From assembly GCF_003086295.3 (NCBI RefSeq), contig NC_092045.1, forward strand, positions 86,566,693 to 86,630,692: a stretch of DNA of 64,000 nucleotides, read 5' to 3'. Positions 11,050 through 22,170 of this stretch are shown here, piece after piece. The notes beneath the pieces were generated by a model, which worked only from the letters and a program-made list of their open reading frames with translations, searched no databases and was not told the origin of the DNA. Every line of letters starts with the position of its first letter. Position 1 is the first letter of the stretch. The position numbers and the translations under genes are program-made. The DNA is from Arachis hypogaea. Its lineage: Eukaryota; Streptophyta; Magnoliopsida; Fabales; Fabaceae.

Positions 11050-13082
11050 TTATGGTATCAGAGTAATCTTTCCTGCAGGCCTGGGGAATGGAGTGAATAT
11101 GCTTCAATTGCATACTCTAAGCATCTGTCATGTTGTAGGTCTTATTTAGATGACAAAAATTAGAGTTTTATCACATAACGGTCTATTGATTAATGCCGTT
11201 AGTCTATCATTGTATACTTCATGGTATTAATTTTGGCCAGCTTAACACTAATGGTTTATGCATATGAGAATACTAATGGATTATCATAAACAATATACGA
11301 GTTATAGGTAACACAAATTGTGGGTTTTGAAAACGTTAGAAGTTGTTTCTCGAGGTTACTCAGTTATGTGTCTTGAACTCTGCTGGTGTCATGTGACTTA
11401 TTTTTTCATGGTTTGTCTTGAAGCTCTTGTTTAAAATTTCTTTCTGAAAAGTAAATTGATTATTTTTAACCCTACTCTTTTGTTCATGCATTCTCGTTTG
11501 ATCTTAAGTGTATATGTCCACTTATATTTCTGGGAATATCTGCCTTATCTGTTTAAACTCTTCTTCTTGACTCATATACTCTTTGATGTAACTTTGAACT
11601 TGTTTGAAACATCAAGGTGATCTTTGAAATCTTTAAAAACTTTCTATTGATTGAGTTGCCTTTTTTAATGGGTTTTGTTTTTCTTTAGATTAGCTAAAAA
11701 CTTGTTTGACTTGTCATGCTTTGCAAATCTTAATCAAATTCCTTTTATTTAAGCTTCATTCTTAAAATGTGAATTTATTTTCTTCTTTAGCATATCTCAA
11801 AACTCTTGAATATCTTAATAGGGTTATGATTTTAAGTATTTTCTCTGAGTTTTGTTTTAAGCCTTTTTAAAGAAATTTGGTTTATTCTTATATAAGGATA
11901 TCCTTGACTTTGCATTACTTTATTTGAGCTGTGTGACTCATTGTTGTGTTTTGGATTCGTTTTAGTGCGACGCATCATCCCTTGTAATTTCGTTTTAAAG
12001 TTCTTGTATTGGATTCTTTTAGAATAAATTTTAACTCAATTCTTATCTTGCCTAACTATATCCACAACTATTTGAATTTTTGATAGAATTGCTTTAGTTT
12101 TGCATGCACTTCTTTATATGAACATTGAAAACTCATGTATTTTAGAATCTTATCTCAGATTTTCTTTTCTGAACAAAATGTGATTCCCTTCTAATTTTGC
12201 CGTGATTTCACCACATACCTTTATTTGATTAAGTGTCTAAATGTCTTTTGAGATTTTGAGAATGTTATTTTTTATCCTTAGCTCGATTCATTTTCATTTT
12301 ACAAACCTCACTCGTTCTATCTTTTAACTTGAAAAGTGTTTGGTGTAATGCAACTTAATCTATTTCCAGCCATATTGCAGTCTTAATACATGTTTTTATT
12401 TGATTATACACCTGAACATTTTTCAAGATATTTGAGAAATTTTTTTTGCTTTTAGCCAAAGTAATTTTTATTTTTCAAACTTTGCATAATCTATTTCAAC
12501 TTGAATTTGTATTAAAGTAATGCCACACATTTATGTTTTTGTCATTCTTTTACAAAATATTTGTTGCACACTTTTTCGAGATGTGAAATAATTTTTTCTT
12601 AATTTTTTCATTCTTTATATATAGTGTATTAGAAGGTGTTTCTAATCATACTTTTAAACTTTGTAAGCGTCACCATTGACTTTAGTTATTCTTCATCTAT
12701 AAATTTTATACTCCTTGACTCAACTTGAAATTATTTCAAACTAATGCACTATTTTTTTCTTATTGTTTCTAATGAAGTTCTTTAATTTGAGATCCTTTCT
12801 TAAACTTGTGATTTGATTTTTCTTCCAACACTCTTCATTGCTTGTGCATCTTTGTTTACTTGTAATATCTTTCATTCTTTCAAACTCTTGCGAACACTGT
12901 TCACACTTTTTCCCTTATATGTATACTCAAATTATAAGGCTTATCCGGTATTTGAAAATTTATATATATGCCAAGACTTCTTACTTTTTCTAAAGTATTC
13001 AAAAGAAAAATAATAGAAATATGTAATATTTTGTGTATTACATTAATATTCGAGGACGAAAATTTTTATAAGTGGAGTAGGA
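11050..13082 (+). mobile_element. Non-coding interior of the outer element
   Basis: Starts with a near-perfect iMet primer-binding site (TGGTATCAGAG, 11053-11063) right after the LTR and ends in a purine-rich tract (about 13062-13082) before the second LTR. In these 2.0 kb I find no gag, protease, RT or integrase motif in any frame. The sequence is T-rich and full of stops. It aligns in places with the interior beginning at 61766 (for example around the TTTTGCATGCACTT word at 12099 and 63087), so it is a family feature. Best class: large non-autonomous LTR derivative. Confidence 0.8.
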
Positions 13083-13244
13083 TGTAAGACCCCAAATTTT
13101 TTTGAAATTAAATAATAAGTTATTTAATGATTTATTATATTTACTCAAGATTATATTTTAAAGAGATATTTATATTGATTGGGCAATTTTAGCATTCAAA
13201 ATTAAAAACTTTAGCAATTGAAAAATAATAAAAATTTTATAGGA

Positions 13245-14544
13245 TTTGAGGATAAGGCATCTTGGCTTTATATTCTTCAACCTTAGATGCTGCAGGTTTA
13301 TTCCTTACAGAAGTGGTTGAAGAAGCCTTGTTAGAGGGATTACTGTCAGCACTCTCAGGTGTCTGATCCTCCCTTGGCGTCTGAACGCCAGGATTGGGTG
13401 GAAAATGGGCGTTTAACGCCAACTTTTCCCCCTTTTCTGGCGTTTGAACGCCAGAACTGGGCAGGGAATAGGCGTTTAACGCCAGCTTTCCCCCCTTTTC
13501 TGGCGTTTGAACGCCAAAAGTGTTCCTCTCTGGGCTCTTACTGTCCTCAGAGGGATTTTGAACAGTGGTTTGGTTATCCTCTGTCAATTGTTCCTTATTT
13601 GGCTTTTTACTCTCTTGAGCAGTGTTATTCAGTGTCTTCCCACTCCTCAGTTGAACTGCTTGGCATTCCTCTGTTATTTGTTTAGATATTTGCTGTTTAG
13701 CTTGATTCAACTGCAGTTCCATGTTCTTGTTAGCAACTTTAGTTTCATGGAGCATCTCTTTAAATTCTGCTAACTGTTCTGTCATCAGGAGCAATTGTTG
13801 ATTAAGCTCAATCATCTGTTCTTGAGGATTAGGATCAGTGGCTAGTGCCATGACTTCCTCTTTTGGAGAGAACTCATTGCTAGAGTACAAATATTGATTT
13901 CTAGCAACAGTGTCTATAAGCTCTTGAGCTTCTTCAATTGTCTTCCTCATGTGTATAGATCCACCAGCTGAGTGGTCTAAAGACATCTGAGCTTTTTCTG
14001 TAAGCCCATAGTAGAAGATGTCTAACTGTACCCACTCTGAAAATATGTCAGAGGGGCACTTTCTTAGCATACCTCTATACCTCTCCCAGGCATTATAAAG
14101 GGATTCATTATCCTCTTGTTTAAAGCCCTGGATGTCCAGCCTTAGCTGTGTCATCCTCTTTGGAGGGTAAAAGTGATTCAGGAATTTGTCTGATAACTGT
14201 TTCCATGTCTTTATGCTTGCTGTAGGTTGGTTATTCAACCACCTTTGAGCTTGATCTTTTACAGCAAATGGAAACAGTAATAGTCTGTAGACATCCTGAT
14301 CTACTTCTTTATCATGTACTGTGTCAGCAATTTGTAAGAATTGTGCCAGAAACTCAGTAGGTTCTTCTTGTGGAAGACCGGAATACTAGCAATTTTGCTG
14401 CACTATGATAATGAGTTGAGGATTTAGCTCAAAGCTGCTTGCTTTAATGGGAGGTATACAGATGCTACTCCCATATGCAGCTGTAATGGGGTTAGCATAT
14501 GACCCCAGAGTCCTTCTGGACTGTTCAATTCCACTTAGGTCCAT
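13245..14544 (-). pseudogene. Truncated second copy of Athila-like gag
   Basis: Nearly identical to 20871-22170 but cut off at 13245, where it meets outer-LTR sequence, so protease and RT are gone. The start codon is at 14544. An in-frame TAG (14386-14388) replaces the Gln codon of the intact copy, so only the downstream 333 codons are open. The retained part carries the retrotransposon gag core (ERYRGMLRKCPS, FYYGLTEKAQMSLDHSAGG) and the linker with GVQTPEKG / KLALNA repeats. Non-functional. Confidence 0.92.
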
Positions 14545-15269
14545 GATGGAGAAAGGGAATATAATATGGATTCACAAGTAAAGTTTTTTATTTTTTTTAT
14601 TTTTTTTTAGTTGACCTAAATAAATAAAATAAAACAAAAGGAAAATAAAATAAATTTTCGAAAACTAAAAGAAAATAAGATCAAAGCAAATTGAAAACTA
14701 AATCAATTAGTTGATTAAAAGATTTTGGAATTAGCAATTGAAAAGATATGATTGAAAATTATTTTGAAAAAGATATGATTGAGAAGATATGATTGCAAAT
14801 AAAAATGATTGAAAAGATATGATTTTGAAAATCTTTGACTAATTTAATGCAAAATTTCGAAAATTATGAGTAAAACAAGGAAAGGATATTTTTTTATTTT
14901 TAAATTTTAATGAGGAAAGAGAAAAACAACAGAACGACACTAAACTTAGAAATTTTAGATCAAAACAAAGAGAACAGACAAGAAAACTTTGAATGTCAAG
15001 ATGAACACAAAGAACACTTTGAAGATCAAGATGAATACCAAGAACAAATTTTTGAAAAAATTTTTAAGTGAATAAAAGCACAAAAGACACCAAACTTAAA
15101 ATTTTTAGAAAATCAAACACAAATTTTCGAAAACTTAAAGGAAAACACAAAGAAGATACCAAACTTAAAATATAAAACTAAACTCAAATAAAAGACTCTA
15201 AACCAACAAAAATAAAACAGTCATAATCTAAGCAACAAGATAAGCCGTCAGTTGTCCAAACTCGAACAA

Positions 15270-15287
15270 TCCCCGGCAACGGCGCCA
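15270..15287 (-). other. Primer-binding site, tRNA-Asp (Athila-like copy A)
   Basis: 18 bases match the 3' end of plant tRNA-Asp including CCA, read as the complement on the minus strand. It is placed 6 bp inside the LTR end at 15294. Confidence 0.92.
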
Positions 15288-15293
15288 AAAACT

Positions 15294-16537
15294 TGGTGCA
15301 CGAAATTGCAATCACACTTTTGCAATCCCGCACAACTAACCAGCAAGTGCACTGGGTCGTCCAAGTAATACCTTACGTGAGTAAGGGTCGATCCCACGGA
15401 GATTGTCGGCTTGAAGCAAGCTATGGTTATCTTGTAAATCTTAGTCAGGATATCAAAGATTATCAGGATTGATTGTAAAAAGCAAAAGAACATAAAACAG
15501 GTACTTGAATTGCAGTGATGGAGAATAGGTTGAGGTTTGGAGATGCTCTGTCTTCTGAATCTCTGCTTTCCTACTGTCTTCTTCTTCAAACACGCAAGGC
15601 TCCTTCCATGGCAAGCTGTATGCAAGGGTTTCACCATTGTCAGTGGCTACCTCCCATCCTCTCAGTGGAAATGTTCAACGCACCCTGTCACGGCACGGCT
15701 ATCCATCTGTCGGTTCTCAATCAGGCCGGAATAGAATCCAGTGATTCTTTTGCGTCTGTCACTAACGCCCCGCCTTCAGGAGTTTGAAGCTCGTCACAGT
15801 CATTCAATCATTGAATCCTACTCAGAATACCACAGACAAGGTTTAGACCTTCCGGATTCTCTTGAATGCCGCCATCAGTTCTAGCTTATACCACGAAGAT
15901 TCCGGTCAAAGAATCCAAGAGATATCTACTTAATCTAAGATAGAACGGAGGTGGTTGTCAGGCACACGTTCATAGTTGAGAATGATGATGATTGTCACGG
16001 ATCATCACATTCATCCGATTTAAGAACAAGTAGTATCTTAGAATGGAAGCAAGCATGATTGAATGAGAAACTGTAGTAATTGCATTAATCCATCAAGACA
16101 CAGCAGAGCTCCTCACCCCCAACCATGGGGTTTAGAGACTCATGCTGTAGAAGATACAATGAGAAACGTGTAAAGTGTCATGAGGTACAGATACAATGTC
16201 AAAAGATCCTATTAATAGTGAACTAGTATCCTAGGGTATACAGAAATGAGTAAATGACATAAAAATCCACTTCCGGGCCCACTTGGTGTGTGCTTGGGCT
16301 GAGCAGTGAAGCATTTTCGTGTAGAGACTCTTTCTGGAGTTAAACGCCAGCTTTGGTGCCAGTTTGGGGGTTTAACTCCAATTTTTATGCCAGTTCCGGC
16401 GTTTAACGCTGGAAATTCTGAGGGTGACTTTGAACGCCGGTTTGGGCCATCAAATCTTGGGCAAAGTATGGACTATCATATATTGCTGGAAAGCCCAGGA
16501 TGTCTACTTTCCAACGCCGTTGAGAGCGCGCCAATTG
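15294..16537 (-). mobile_element. Athila-like LTR A, lacking its first ~0.28 kb
   Basis: It matches LTR B (22912-24155) with about 15 differences over 1.24 kb by eye (roughly 1%), but the last 277 bp of LTR B (24156-24432, the start of the LTR on the minus strand) are absent. At 16538 it joins internal 3' sequence directly. It acts as the 3' LTR of the upstream pol copy and the 5' LTR of the truncated gag copy. Confidence 0.9.
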
Positions 16538-17225
16538 ATTCTCCTAATTAAGTATAATGATTCTTGAACATAGCTATGTCATGAGTCTTGGCTGTGGCTC
16601 AAAGCACTCTGTCATCCAGTATTACCACCGGATACATACATGCCACAGACACATACTTGGGTGAACCTTTTCAGATTATGACCCAGCTTTGCTAGAGTCC
16701 CCAATTAGAGGTGTCCAGGGTTCTTAAGCACACTCTTTTTGCCTTGGATCACAACTTTATTTCCTTCTTTTTCTTCTATTTCTTCTCCTTTTTTTCGTTT
16801 TTTTTTGTATTCACTGCTTTTTCTTGCTTCAAGAATCACTTTGATGATTTTTCAGATCCTCAATAACAGTTCTCTTTTTCCATCATTCTTTCAAGAGCCA
16901 ACAATTTTAACATTCTCAAACAACAAATTCAAAAGACATATGCACTGTTCAAGCATTCATTCGGAAAACAAAAAGTATTGTCACCACATCAAACTAATTC
17001 AACTGGTTTCAAGGATAAATTCGAAATCCTGTACTTCTTGTTCTTTTGTGATTAAAGCATTTTTCATTTAAGAGAGGTGATGGATTCATAAGACATTCAT
17101 AGCTTTAAGGCATAGACACTAAGATACTAATGATCATGTAATAAGACACAAACATGGATAAACATAAGCATAAAGATTCAAAAAATAGAAAATAAAGAAC
17201 AAGGAGATTAAAGAATGGGTCCACC

Positions 17226-17573
17226 TTAGTGATGGCGGCTTGTTCTTCCTCTTGAAGATCTTATGGAGTGCTTGAGCTCCTCAATGTCGCTTCCTTGCCT
17301 TTGTTGCTCCTCTTTCATGATTCTATGATCTTCTTTAATTTCATGGAGGAGGACGGAATGTTCTTGGTGCTCCACCCTTAGTTGTCCCATATTGGAACTC
17401 AATTCTCCTAGGGAGGTGTTGATTTGCTCCCAATAGTTTTGTGGAGGAAAGTGCATCCCTTGAGATGAATCTCTCCATCTCCCATGGCTCGGAGGTGGAA
17501 GCTTTTGCCTTCCCCTTCCTCCTTCTAGAGGTTTCTCCGGCCTTAGGTGCCATAAATGGTTATGGAGAAACAA
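17226..17573 (-). pseudogene. Remnant of a 3' ORF of the Athila-like element
   Basis: Two overlapping frames together look like one decayed ORF. One (17341-17553) begins MAPKAGETSRRRKGKAKAS and continues EMERFISRDAL, an opening I associate with the second ORF of Athila-like elements. The other (17226-17573) ends in a coiled-coil-like stretch (LGELSSNMGQLRVEHQEH, then EIKEDHRIMKEEQQ) and a basic tail. A frameshift between them is inferred. No membrane segment is visible, so calling it env-like rests on position only. Confidence 0.5.
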
Positions 17574-17747
17574 AAAGCAACGCTTTTACCACACCAAACT
17601 TAGAAGGTTTGCTCGTCCTCGAGCAAAAGAAGAAAGAAGAGAGAGTGGTGGGGTAGGTGGGGATCCTGTGGGGTCCACAGATCTTGAGGTGTCAAGGATA
17701 ATTCATCCCTGCACCAAGTGGCAAGCAAAAATGCTCCTCCTGCCAAT

Positions 17748-18010
17748 CCTGGCGTTAAACGCCGGGCTGGTGCCCATTTCTGGCGTTTAACGCCAGCTTG
17801 GTGCCCATTCCTGGCGTTTAACGCCAGTCTGGTGCCCCTTTCTGGCGTTAAACGCCCAGAATGGTGCTAGACTGGGCGTTAAACGCCCATCTGCTAGCCT
17901 TACTGGCGTTTAAACGCCAGCAAGATCTTCCTCCAAGGTGTGCTGTTTTTCTTTCTGTTTTTCATTCTATTTCTGCTTTTTCAATTGATTTTGTGGCGTT
18001 TAAACGCCAG
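17748..18010. repeat. Array of GGCGTTWAACGCC palindromes, 3' region
   Basis: Seven copies of a perfect or near-perfect palindrome (GGCGTTAAACGCC, GGCGTTTAACGCC or GGCGTTTAAACGCC), separated by short spacers such as AGCTTGGTGCCCATTCCT. The same word recurs inside the coding linker (13377-13530, 21001-21145) and, more degenerate, in both LTRs (16336-16440, 23955-24060). Confidence 0.92.
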
Positions 18011-18084
18011 CAAGATCTTCCTCCAGGGTGTGCTGTTTTTCTTTCTGTTTTTCATTCTATTTCTGCTTTTTCAATTGATTTTGT
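17904..18084. repeat. 90-bp tandem duplication
   Basis: 17904-17993 and 17994-18083 are the same 90-bp unit, starting with TGGCGTTTAAACGCCAGCAA. I see essentially one difference in the body (CCAAGG versus CCAGGG). It is a recent slip or unequal exchange inside the element. Confidence 0.9.
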
Positions 18085-18213
18085 GACTTTTCATGATCAT
18101 CAACCTGTAGAAAACATAAAATAACAAAGGAAAATAATAAATATAACATTGGGTTGCCTCCCAACAAGCGCTTCTTTAATGTCAGTAGCTTGACAGTGGG
18201 CTCTCATGGAGCC

Positions 18214-21200
18214 TCACAGATACGCAGAGCCATGTTGGAACCTCCCAACACCAAACTTAGAGTTTGAATGTGGAGGTTCAACACCAAACTTAGAATTTGG
18301 TTGTGGCCTCTCAACACCAAACTTAGAGTTTGAATGTGGGGGCTCTGTTTGACTCTGTTTTGGGAGAAGCTCTTCATGCTTCCTTTCCATGGTTACAGAA
18401 GGAGAACCTTGAGTCTTATAGTTTGCACTGTCTGTAAGCCTTGGAGCTTCCTGAATAGCAAATAATTGCTCATCCGGAAAGGTTTCAGAGATCTCAGTAG
18501 AAGGGAGGGACACCCCAGCTACTGGTTCTATTCGGGACAGATGATCAGCTACTTGGTTCTCTGTCCCTTTTCTGTCTCTTATTTCTATATCAAACTCTTG
18601 CAGAAGCAACACCCATCTTATAAGCCTGGGTTTTGAATCCTGCTTTGTGAGTAGATATTTAAGAGCAGCATGGTCAGTGTACACAATCACTTTTGATCCT
18701 ACTAAATAAGATCTAAACTTGTCAATGGCATAAACCACTGCAAGTAACTCTTTTTCTGTGGTTGTGTAGTTCTTCTGTGCATCATTTAGAATAAGACTGC
18801 CATAATGAATGACATGCAGAAGCTTCCCATGCCTCTGTCCCAATACTGCACCAATGGCATGGTCACTGGCATCACACATTAGTTCAAATGGTAATGTCCA
18901 GTCTGGTGCAGAGATGACTGGTGCTGTGACCAGCTTAGCTTTCAGGGTCTCAAACGCCTGCAGACACTCCTTATCAAAGATAAATGGCATGTCAGCAGCT
19001 AGCAGATTACTCAGAGGTTTGGCAATTTTTGAAAAATCCTTTATAAACCTTCTGTAGAATCCTGCATGCCCCAGAAAGCTTCTGATTGCCTTAACATTGG
19101 TAGGTGGTGGTAATTTTTCAATTACTTCAACTTTAGCTTGATCCACCTCTATTCCCTTGTTTGAAATTTTATGCCCAAGGATAATCCCTTCAGTCACCAT
19201 AAAGTGACATTTTTCCCAGTTTAAAACTAGGTTGGTCTCTTGGCATCTTTTCAGAACAAGTGCTAGATGGTTAAGGCAGGAGCTGAATGAGTCTCCAAAT
19301 ACTGAAAAGTCATCCATGAAGACTTCCAGAAATTTCTCTACCATATCTGAGAAGATAGAGAGCATGCACCTCTGAAATGTTGCAGGTGCATTGCACAGAC
19401 CAAAAGGCATCCTTCTGTAGGCAAATACTCCAGAAGGACATGTAAATGCTGTTTTCTCTTGGTCCTGAGGATCTACTGCAATTTGGTTGTAACCTGAGTA
19501 GCCGTCCAAAAAGCAGTAGTATTCATGACCTGCTAGTCTCTCTAGCATCTGGTCTATGAATGGTAAAGGAAAATGATCCTTTCTGGTGACTGTATTGAGC
19601 CTTCTGTAGTCAATACACATGCGCCACCCTGTAACTGTTCTTGTAGGAACGAGTTCATTCTTTTCATTATGAACCACTGTCATGCCTCCCTTCTTAGGGA
19701 CAACGTGGACAGGGCTCACCTAGGGGCTATCAGAAATAGGATAAATAATCCCAGCCTCTAGTAACTTAGTGACCTCTTTCTGCACCACCTCCTTCATGGC
19801 TGGATTTAGCCGCCTTTGTGGTTGAACCACTGGCTTAGCATCATCCTCCAATAGGATCTTGTGCATGCATCTTGCTGGGCTAATGCCCTTAAGATCACTT
19901 ATGGACCACCCAAGAGCTGTCTTGTGTGTCCTTAGCACTTGAATTAGTGGTTCCTCTTCCTGTGGATTTAAAGCAGAGCTTATGATCACTGGAAAAGTGT
20001 CACCTTCTCCCAGAAATGCATATTTCAGGGATGGTGGTAGTGGCTTGAGCTCTGGTTTAGGAGGCTTATCTTCTTCCTGAGAAATTTTCAGAATTTCTTT
20101 TATTTCCTTTAGTTCCTCCAGATCAGGCTGAACATCTTTAAAGATGTCATCTAGCTCTGATTTAAGACTTTCAGTCAGATTGACCTCCTCCACCAAAGAG
20201 TCAATAATATCAGTGCTCATGCAGTCATTTGATGTGTCTGGATGCTGCATAGCTTTGACAACATTCAACTTGAACTCATCCTCATTGACTCTCAGGGTTA
20301 ATTCCCCTTTTTGGACATCAATGAGGGTCCGTCCAGTTGCTAGGAAAGGTCTTCCTAGAATGAGAGCTGCACTCTTGTGCTCCTCCATTTCCAGCACTAC
20401 AAAGTCAGTGGGAAAGGCAAATGGCCCAACCTTGACAATCATGTCCTCAATTATGCCTGATGGGTATTTAATGGAGCCATCAGCAAGTTGGAGACATATC
20501 CTGGTTGGTTTGACTTCTCCAGTCAAGCCAAGCCTTCTGATAGTGGATGCGGGTATTAGGTTGATACTTGCCCCAAGATCACATAGAGCTTTCTTGGTAC
20601 AAGTACCCTCTAATGTGCATGGTATCATAAAGCTTCCAGGATCTTTAAGCTTCTCTAGTAAGCTCTTTAATATGACTGCACTGCATTCTTCAGTGAGAAA
20701 AACTTTTTCAGTTTTTCTCCAATCCTTCTTATGACTTAAGATCTCTTTCATGAACTTAGCATAAGAAGGTATTTGCTCAAGTACCTCTGCAAACGGAATC
20801 TTTATTTCAAGAGTCCTTAGATAGTCTGCAAAGCGGGCAAATTGCTTATCCTGCTCCGCTTGGCGGAGTTTTTGAGGATAAGGCATCTTGGCTTTATATT
20901 CTTCAACCTTAGATGCTGCAGGTTTATTCCTTACAGAAGTGGTTGAAGAAGCCTTGTTAGAGGGATTACTGTCAGCACTCTCAGGTGTCTGATCCTCCCT
21001 TGGCGTCTGAACGCCAAGATTGGGTGGAAAATGGGCGTTTAACGCCAACTTTTCCCCCTTTTCTGGCGTTTGAACGCCAGAACTGGGCAGGGAATGGGCG
21101 TTTAACGCCAGCTTTCCCCCCTTTTCTGGCGTTTGAACGCCAAAAGTGTTCCTCTCTGGGCTCTTACTGTCCTCAGAGGGATTTTGAACAGTGGTTTGGT

Positions 21201-22170
21201 TATCCTCTGTCAATTGTTCCTTATTTGGCTTTTTGCTCTCTTGAGCAGTGTTATTCAGTGTCTTCCCACTCCTCAGTTGAACTGCTTGGCATTCCTCTGT
21301 TATTTGTTTAGATATTTGCTGTTTAGCTTGATTCAACTGCAGTTCCATGTTCTTGTTAGCAACTTTAGTTTCATGGAGCATCTCTTTAAATTCTGCTAAC
21401 TGTTCTGTCATCAGGAGCAATTGTTGATTAAGCTCAATCATCTGTTCTTGAGGATTAGGATCAGTGGCTAGTGCCATGACTTCCTCTTTTGGAGAGAACT
21501 CATTGCTAGAGTACAAATATTGATTTCTAGCAACAGTGTCTATAAGCTCTTGAGCTTCTTCAATTGTCTTCCTCATGTGTATAGATCCACCAGCTGAGTG
21601 GTCTAAAGACATCTGAGCTTTTTCTGTAAGCCCATAGTAGAAGATGTCTAACTGTACCCACTCTGAAAACATTTCAGAGGGGCACTTTCTTAGCATACCT
21701 CTATACCTCTCCCAGGCATTATAAAGGGATTCATTATCCTCTTGTTTAAAGCCCTGGATGTCCAGCCTTAGCTGTGTCATCCTCTTTGGAGGGTAAAAGT
21801 GATTCAGGAATTTGTCTGATAACTGTTTCCATGTCTTTATGCTTGCTGTAGGTTGGTTATTCAACCACCTTTTAGCTTGATCTTTTACAGCAAATGGAAA
21901 CAGTAATAGTCTGTAGACATCCTGATCTACCTCTTTATCACGTACTGTGTCAGCAATTTGTAAGAATTGTGCCAGAAACTCAGTAGGTTCTTCCTGTGGA
22001 AGACCGGAATACTGGCAATTTTGCTGCACTATGATAATGAGTTGAGGATTTAGCTCAAAGCTGCTTGCTTTAATGGGAGGTATACAGATGCTACTCCCAT
22101 ATGCAGCTGTAATGGGGTTAGCATATGACCCCAGAGTCCTTCTGGACTGTTCAATTCCACTTAGGTCCAT
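18214..22170 (-). pseudogene. Athila-like gag-protease-RT-RNase H polyprotein, one nonsense codon, no integrase
   Basis: Start ATG at 22170. The frame is open for 816 codons, is interrupted by a single TAG (19720-19722), and continues in the same frame for 501 codons to 18214. Order: gag core (about residues 60-240), repeat-bearing linker (about 330-420), aspartic protease (LCDLGASINLIPAST, a D-x-G site), then after the stop RT ([25 protein letters not shown]) and RNase H ([33 protein letters not shown]). The RT motifs and the tRNA-Asp primer site together indicate the Athila lineage. The TAG stands where a Trp is usual ahead of SPVHVVPKK. After RNase H the frame ends in three 11-residue repeats (NSKFGVE) instead of the His/Cys and DDE parts of integrase. 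So the copy is non-autonomous by design as well as broken. Confidence 0.93.
18242..18344. repeat. 33-bp tandem repeat at the end of the polyprotein frame
   Basis: Three copies of about 33 bp built on ACACCAAACTTAGAGTTTG, translated on the minus strand as [14 protein letters not shown] units of 11 residues. The ACACCAAACTTA word also appears singly in the leader (15085, 15160, 22705, 22770) and near 17590. Confidence 0.85.

Larger units (their letters stand above)
16538..18213 (-). mobile_element. 3' internal region of the Athila-like element
   Basis: 1.7 kb between the pol-like ORF and LTR A. On the minus strand it holds the palindrome array (17748-18010), a 90-bp duplication, and an env-like ORF remnant (17226-17573). 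It ends in non-coding sequence without the usual polypurine tract plus LTR start, because the LTR beginning is deleted. Confidence 0.8.

Noticed and set aside
13359..13773. Plus-strand ORFs rich in LASERQDW/LAFERQ repeats (also 20985-21399)
   Set aside because: They reflect the palindrome-bearing gag linker read on the wrong strand, and copy number and frame follow the DNA repeat.
15265..15290. Possible tRNA-Asp gene
   Set aside because: Only the 3' 18 bases of tRNA-Asp are present, next to LTR ends. These are primer-binding sites, not tRNA genes.
15248..15637. Minus-strand ORF of 129 codons across LTR A end and primer site (also 22866-23252)
   Set aside because: It spans an LTR boundary and tRNA primer site, so it is non-coding leader.
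20144..20734. 196-codon plus-strand ORF
   Set aside because: Antisense of the protease-RT region of the Athila-like polyprotein.
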